NCBI GenBank assembly: GCA_016295455.1
Contig: JAEDLE010000056.1
Location: 1 to 9,752, forward strand
Reading direction: 5' to 3'
Length of the DNA stretch: 9,752 nucleotides
DNA from: Bacteroidales bacterium
Lineage (GTDB): Bacteria; Bacteroidota; Bacteroidia; Bacteroidales; UBA932
In this document: positions 6,188-9,752 of the stretch, piece by piece
Numbering within the stretch: the first letter of the stretch is position 1
How the letters are laid out: the number at the start of each line of letters is the position of its first letter
Notes under the pieces: model-generated
Told to the model about the DNA's origin: nothing
The model's input: the letters and a program-made list of their open reading frames with translations, nothing else
The model's database searches: none
Made by a program: the position numbers and the translations under genes

Positions 6188-7336
6188 TCAGAGGGCTGAG
6201 TCGAGGTATCTCCTGAGGGATGCCTCGTCGCTTATCTTGGCGTCGTTCACGATTTCCCCGTCCTTGATGACATATACGTAAGGCACGCCCGGAACGTTGT
6301 AGAGCGTGAGTGCAGGGCTGGATGCGCCCTTGCCGTCACAGACATTGGTCCATCCTGTCTTCTGGTTCCTGATGGCATTTGCCCAAACGCTCTTGTCCTG
6401 GTCGAGGGATACGGCATAGATGTCAAGGCCTCTCGGGTGGTATTTCTCGTAAACCGGCTTGAGCATGTCGAGGTTGAGCATCTTCTGCTCGGCAGACTCG
6501 GCCATCCAGAAATATACGAGCACCACCTTGCCCCCGAGGGAGGAGAGCTTGACCTTGTTTCCGTTCTCGTCAGGCAGGTCCAGGTCAGGAAAACCGACCT
6601 CAGCGGCCATTGCGACCTGATTCTCGAAGCTCATATATGAATACCTGTCGCGCGCAACCTTTTCGAGGGCTGCCACATACTTGGACTGCGGGTACACGGT
6701 CTTGAGCGAATCCACGGCGTTCCTGAAGTGGATCGCGTCGGTGGTCTGGCTGAAGAGAGGCAGGTCAGAGGTGACGTTCTGGTAGAAGACCGGTATCACG
6801 GTGAGGGAATAAGGGTTCTGCATCACATACTTGACCCTGTCCCTGTAATATGCTATGTACAACTTCGCCAGGTCTCTCCTGACTTCTTCCGCGGCTTTGG
6901 AAGACGGGTCGAGGTCCGCGAGCTTGGCCGATGCGGATGCGAAGGAGCTGTTGAATGCAGCCTCAGCCCTCTCCACTTCTATGAGCTTGGAGGTCTCTTC
7001 GGAGCCGGTCACTGAATAGTTGCCGAGGGTGTCTGCGGTCACGCTCACACGGTCTCCATCCTGGAGCAGGAGCGAAGCTATCCTGGTGTCCCCGTGGAAG
7101 AGGTAGATGAACTCAGGCTGTCCCTTTTCGACGTCGAGGGCATAGCGGAATGAACCGGAGGCATCCGTCTTTATGGTATCCAGCACCTTGTACCTATTCA
7201 TTTCCAGGAGTTTGACCACAAGGTCAGACTGTGGGGCGTCGGCCACCACACCGGTGACCCTGACGGACTTGCCGCAGGATACGGCCACAAGCGCAAGGCC
7301 GAGGGCGGCGATGGCAAGAGACTTAAATCTTCTCAT
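6188..7336 (-). CDS. Lipoprotein with N-terminal DUF4369-like and C-terminal thioredoxin-like domain lacking CxxC
   Basis: The 382-residue protein starts with a lipoprotein signal peptide: MRRFK, a hydrophobic core at 7-19, then AVSC with the lipid-bearing cysteine at 21. GK follows the cysteine rather than an acidic export signal, so it may face the periplasm. Residues about 25-110 form a beta-rich segment resembling the DUF4369 domain common in Bacteroidetes TlpA-like proteins. Residues 115-240 are mostly helical. Residues 247-382 look like an AhpC/TSA-TlpA thioredoxin fold, with FPDLDLPDENG at 249-259, VVLVYFW at 271-277 and the cis-proline region VPGVPYVYVIKDG at 348-360. Where active members have FWAxWCxPC, this reads FWMAESAEQ at 276-284, so both catalytic cysteines are missing. 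It should not be a disulfide reductase; a binding or structural role is more likely. The ATG overlaps the HIT gene by 14 bases, so the two are probably coupled. Confidence 0.85.
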   Translation of the reverse strand: MRRFKSLAIAALGLALVAVSCGKSVRVTGVVADAPQSDLVVKLLEMNRYKVLDTIKTDASGSFRYALDVEKGQPEFIYLFHGDTRIASLLLQDGDRVSVTADTLGNYSVTGSEETSKLIEVERAEAAFNSSFASASAKLADLDPSSKAAEEVRRDLAKLYIAYYRDRVKYVMQNPYSLTVIPVFYQNVTSDLPLFSQTTDAIHFRNAVDSLKTVYPQSKYVAALEKVARDRYSYMSFENQVAMAAEVGFPDLDLPDENGNKVKLSSLGGKVVLVYFWMAESAEQKMLNLDMLKPVYEKYHPRGLDIYAVSLDQDKSVWANAIRNQKTGWTNVCDGKGASSPALTLYNVPGVPYVYVIKDGEIVNDAKISDEASLRRYLDSAL

Positions 7337-7727
7337 ATTCCGATAAAATTGAATCTGCGATTTCCTTCATCCTGTCACCGTCGAGAGACAGTTTCTCCTT
7401 CCTGAAATCAAGGTCGGACTCGCTGTTGAGGGGAACGAGGTGAATATGGGTGTGAGGCACTTCCATGCCGAGAACTGCAACTCCCACCCTCTTGCAAGGC
7501 ACGGCGGCCTTCAATGCGAGGGCGACCTTGCGGGCGAATTCCCAGAGGCCGGCATAGGTCTTCCCGTCGAGGTTGAAGATGTAGTCGTCCTCCACGTTCT
7601 TCGGTATCACCAGGGTATGGCCCGGAGCCAGAGGGTTGATGTCGAGAAATGCGTAGTATTCCTCATTCTCCGCCACCTTGTATGACGGAATCTCACCCTT
7701 TGCGATCTTTGTGAATATGGTAGCCAT
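7323..7727 (-). CDS. HIT-family (histidine triad) nucleotide-binding protein
   Basis: HIT proteins bind nucleotides and hydrolyse phosphoramidates or related substrates through the histidine triad; the physiological substrate in bacteria is usually unknown. The 134-residue product has the family N-terminus, with IFTKIAKGEIPSYKV at 4-18, FLDINPLAPGHTLVIPK at 27-43, and the triad PHTHIHLVPL at 91-100 (H92, H94, H96). I chose the ATG at 7727 because it gives the standard N-terminus and lies 4 bases after the greA stop. A longer in-frame reading begins at 7793 but would be embedded in greA and adds 22 unrelated residues. greA followed by a HIT gene is a recurring Bacteroidetes arrangement. Specific subfamily (HinT or Fhit-like) is not resolved. 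Confidence 0.93.
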   Translation of the reverse strand: MATIFTKIAKGEIPSYKVAENEEYYAFLDINPLAPGHTLVIPKNVEDDYIFNLDGKTYAGLWEFARKVALALKAAVPCKRVGVAVLGMEVPHTHIHLVPLNSESDLDFRKEKLSLDGDRMKEIADSILSEYEKI

Positions 7728-7731
7728 GGTC

Positions 7732-8202
7732 CTAGAGAGAAATGTCGAGTATCTCGAACTTGATGATGCCTGACGGCACCTTTGCTTCCACAACCTCTCC
7801 CTTCCTGTGACCCAGCAGAGCCTTTGCGATAGGAGTGGTCACCGCGAGCTTGCCCTTGCTGAAGTCAGCCTCGGTCTCACCTACGATGGTGAATTCCATA
7901 GTCTGTTTCGCATTGAGGTTGAGGACTTTGACCTTGTTGAGCATCTGAACCTTGTCGGTGCCCACCTGGGACTCGTCTATGACCTTTGCGTTCGCAACCA
8001 TATTCTTGAGGTTGGCGATCTTGATTTCGAGGAGACTCTGTGCCTCCCTTGCAGCGTCGTATTCCGCATTCTCGGAAAGGTCTCCCTTCTCCCTTGCCTC
8101 AGCTATGGCGGCAGAGATGACAGGGCGCTGCGCAAGCGCTTCGGCAAGCTCCTTCTTGAGCTTGTCGAGGCCTTCCTGTGTCATATAATGATTTTCAGCC
8201 AT
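7732..8202 (-). CDS. greA: Transcription elongation factor GreA
   Basis: GreA rescues backtracked RNA polymerase by stimulating cleavage of the extruded RNA 3' end. The 156-residue product matches the family length (about 158). An N-terminal coiled coil (about 10-77) has the acidic tip DLSENAEYDAAREAQ at 41-55, with D41 and E44 as the catalytic acidic residues. The C-terminal FKBP-like domain contains GKLAVTTPIAKALLGHRKG at 116-134. An alternative in-frame ATG at residue 7 would also leave a complete protein. The start codon lies within a short palindrome (8201-8214). greA leads a compact cluster with the HIT and lipoprotein genes. The 130-base leader upstream holds a -7 element (8306-8313) and then an intrinsic terminator (8265-8293), suggesting early termination as a control point. 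Confidence 0.96.
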   Translation of the reverse strand: MAENHYMTQEGLDKLKKELAEALAQRPVISAAIAEAREKGDLSENAEYDAAREAQSLLEIKIANLKNMVANAKVIDESQVGTDKVQMLNKVKVLNLNAKQTMEFTIVGETEADFSKGKLAVTTPIAKALLGHRKGEVVEAKVPSGIIKFEILDISL

Positions 8203-8264
8203 AATCGTGATTATCGGTTAATTATGCAATCTTCCAAATTGTCTCACCTGATTAACGAGGTGTC

Positions 8265-8293
8265 AAAAAAGGAGTCCTGCCAAAAGGCAGAAC
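8265..8293 (-). terminator. Intrinsic terminator between ribF and greA
   Basis: On the minus strand GTTCTGCC (8293-8286) pairs with GGCAGGAC (8281-8274) as eight base pairs around a TTTT loop. TCC and six T (8270-8265) follow. It ends the ribF transcript, but it also lies downstream of a perfect -7 element at 8306-8313, so it may terminate a short greA leader RNA of about 36 nucleotides. Confidence 0.8.
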
Positions 8294-8305
8294 CCACTGT
8301 TTTTG

Positions 8306-8313
8306 CAAATATA
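8306..8313 (-). promoter_or_regulatory. Predicted -7 element of the greA promoter
   Basis: The minus strand reads TATATTTG, followed by C, a perfect match to TAnnTTTG. A TTTG at 8329-8326 is only 12 bases upstream, too close for the usual -33 spacing, and nothing better is seen at about 19 bases. Transcription would start near 8301. No other TAnnTTTG lies between here and greA. Confidence 0.55.
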
Positions 8314-8332
8314 GCAAATTTTCAATTCAAAG

Positions 8333-9235
8333 CTACAGCGCAGCGTTTATTTTGGCGAGCATCTCCAGAGCCTGTTCCCTGTCTTTCGACAATTGGGCGC
8401 GCAAGCCTTCCATCCCGTCGAAACGCTGCTCCTCCCTTATCCTTCCCAGGAAGCGGAGCTCGAGGTCGAGGCCGTATATGAATTCATTGAATCCGAATAT
8501 GTTGGTCTCTATGCTTATGGCGTCCCCGAGATTAACGGTCGGGCGGTTCCCTATGTTGCACATCCCGTAGAGTTCCCTTCCGAGAGTCTTCACCCCCACC
8601 AGATACACTCCGTTGGCTGGCAGCAGCTTGAGCGGCTCGTAGAGCTGCATGTTGGCGGTCGGGAAGCCTATGGTCCTGCCCAGACGGTTTCCGGCAACCA
8701 CGACACCCAGAAGGCCGTAGTCATATCCCAGCATCGCCGATGCCGCGGATACGTCTCCTTCGGCTAGAGCCTTGCGTATGCGGGTGGAGCTGATGACAGG
8801 ACCGTCCTGTGCGCTTATGCTGCCTGTCCTGATGACGTCCAGGCCGAGGCTTTCGGCAATATGGCCGATTTCTTCCGGACCGGCCGGGTTGCTGCCCATC
8901 CTGTTGTCATATCCCAGGAGTATGGCTGTGGCTCCAAAGCGTGCCTTCAGGACGTCGCGCAGGTACTCTTCCGTGCTGAGACGGCTGAATTCGCGTGTGA
9001 AGGGGAGAATTTCGACCCTGTCGACCCCGAGTGAGAGGAGCAGGGCTTTCTTTTCTTCGAGGGAGCAGAGAAGGCGCAGGTCGCGGGCTCCGTCCTGGAG
9101 TACAGTCCGGGGATGGGGCCAGAAGGACACGACCATGCTCTCCTCTCCCCTCTGCCTGGCGGCTTCCACCAGGCGGGAGATGACAAAACGGTGCCCGAGA
9201 TGGACACCGTCGAAGAAACCGGTCGCTACAACCAT
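8333..9235 (-). CDS. ribF: Bifunctional riboflavin kinase / FMN adenylyltransferase
   Basis: RibF phosphorylates riboflavin to FMN and adenylates FMN to FAD in the cytoplasm. The N-terminal nucleotidyltransferase domain (about 1-160) shows GFFDGVHLGH at 6-15, containing the class HxGH, and ISSTRIR at 148-154. The C-terminal riboflavin kinase domain (about 172-300) shows the RTIGFPTAN motif at 187-195, NIGNRPTV at 227-234 and the catalytic glutamate in SIETNIFGFN at 241-250 (E243). At 300 residues it is slightly short; most relatives have about 10-15 more residues before the first strand. In the same frame upstream there is no further ATG before a stop codon, so the ATG at 9235 is the best start. 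It overlaps the end of the phosphorylase gene by 10 bases, suggesting translational coupling. A terminator follows at 8265-8293. Confidence 0.95.
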   Translation of the reverse strand: MVVATGFFDGVHLGHRFVISRLVEAARQRGEESMVVSFWPHPRTVLQDGARDLRLLCSLEEKKALLLSLGVDRVEILPFTREFSRLSTEEYLRDVLKARFGATAILLGYDNRMGSNPAGPEEIGHIAESLGLDVIRTGSISAQDGPVISSTRIRKALAEGDVSAASAMLGYDYGLLGVVVAGNRLGRTIGFPTANMQLYEPLKLLPANGVYLVGVKTLGRELYGMCNIGNRPTVNLGDAISIETNIFGFNEFIYGLDLELRFLGRIREEQRFDGMEGLRAQLSKDREQALEMLAKINAAL

Positions 9236-9752
9236 CTTACCAATCCGAAGTCTTGCCTGTGCGGCAGTTTTGGATTCTTAGGGAAGATTCTTGTCGCCAC
9301 CTGGTACATGCCGGTGGTCTCAGGGAGCACCTCGGTCCTGTACTTGGCAACGCCGTTGTCGAACGAAACCTGCTGGAACTCGGTCTTTGCCTTGATGTGG
9401 AGCTTGCCCTTGGAATCCCTGGTGCAGAAGAGCATCTCGACTCCGATGTCCTCAGGGCTGAGGCCTGCGAGATAGAGCTCCACCTCACTGCAGAGAGGGC
9501 TGCTTGGCATCAGGTTATATGCAGACTCCGGCTGAGAGTAGGACACTACGGATATGTTGTTCCATACCCTTTCGACATTCTCCTTCCACTGGGCGATTTC
9601 CTTAGCCACCCTGTAGCCGTCGGCAGCGATTTCCTCGAACCTGTGGCTCTGAGGCACATAGTACTGGTTGACATAGTCGGTGAGCATACGGTTGGTGGTG
9701 AAGTTGCAAGCCACCTGGGCTATGGTATTCTTCACATATGACACCCATCTCT
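9226..9752 (-). CDS. glgP: Alpha-glucan (glycogen/maltodextrin) phosphorylase, C-terminal part
   Basis: The last 175 codons or so of a gene that enters from the right edge. The reading frame is open to base 9752 and continues upstream as RWVSYVKNT, so the GTG at 9744 is an internal codon, not a start. The sequence resembles the C-terminus of GT35 alpha-glucan phosphorylases of the archaeal/bacterial type: the helical segment WVSYVKNTIAQVACNF, then TTNRMLTDYVNQYYVP, then WKENVERVWNNI. A terminal beta domain contains AGLSPEDIGVEMLFC. Such enzymes release glucose-1-phosphate from glycogen or maltodextrin using pyridoxal phosphate; the catalytic and cofactor residues lie outside the window. The TAG stop at 9226-9228 lies inside the ribF start region. 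Identification rests on the C-terminus only. Confidence 0.75.
   Translation of the reverse strand, partial: RWVSYVKNTIAQVACNFTTNRMLTDYVNQYYVPQSHRFEEIAADGYRVAKEIAQWKENVERVWNNISVVSYSQPESAYNLMPSSPLCSEVELYLAGLSPEDIGVEMLFCTRDSKGKLHIKAKTEFQQVSFDNGVAKYRTEVLPETTGMYQVATRIFPKNPKLPHRQDFGLVRWL

Noticed and set aside
7728..7793. A longer N-terminus for the HIT protein.
   Set aside because: The 22 added residues lie inside greA coding sequence. The ATG at 7727 gives the standard HIT N-terminus just after the greA stop.
1..9752. CRISPR arrays, insertion sequences, phage genes, defence or toxin-antitoxin systems.
   Set aside because: No regularly spaced direct repeats, transposase or integrase motifs, or characteristic small gene pairs were found. 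Nearly all sequence is explained by housekeeping genes.

Overview
The window looks like ordinary chromosome from a Bacteroidota bacterium, most likely of the order Bacteroidales, with fairly GC-rich coding DNA (roughly mid-50s percent by eye). Four lines of evidence point there. Promoter-like sites match the Bacteroidetes -7 consensus TAnnTTTG. Gene starts lack clear Shine-Dalgarno sequences. The gene sets ileS-dksA-lspA and greA-HIT are familiar from that phylum. The TraR/DksA protein has lost its zinc cysteines and the IleRS is the long type-2 form. Genus cannot be settled from this window.

Layout, left to right. Positions 1-178 hold no gene but contain a large imperfect palindrome that includes the terminator of a tRNA-Ser(UGA) gene (179-263, minus strand). 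A Bacteroidetes-type promoter for that tRNA lies at 287-317, overlapped by an 11-bp AT-rich palindrome. A minus-strand operon follows, in transcription order ileS (isoleucyl-tRNA synthetase), a dksA-like RNA polymerase-binding factor and lspA (lipoprotein signal peptidase). The 80-bp divergent region 4894-4973 appears to carry two overlapping, face-to-face promoters. To its right on the plus strand are a CvpA-family membrane protein gene and tsaB, which makes part of the t6A tRNA-modification complex. tsaB converges on a second minus-strand cluster: greA, a HIT-domain protein, and a lipoprotein with a thioredoxin-like domain that lacks the catalytic cysteines. Upstream of these, also on the minus strand, are ribF (FMN/FAD synthesis) and the 3' part of an alpha-glucan phosphorylase gene that runs off the right edge.

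The genes are core-cell functions: translation (tRNA-Ser, IleRS, t6A), control of RNA polymerase through the secondary channel (DksA-like, GreA), lipoprotein maturation (LspA, with a lipoprotein client encoded nearby), flavin cofactors and storage glucan use. I see no insertion sequence, phage gene, CRISPR array, toxin-antitoxin or defence system, and I do not claim a new system. The points most worth a second look are the swapped IleRS signature motif (GIHH for HIGH), a promoter-then-terminator arrangement in the greA leader, the overlapping ileS/cvpA promoters with a palindrome between them, the large palindrome abutting tRNA-Ser, and the cysteine-free thioredoxin-like lipoprotein.
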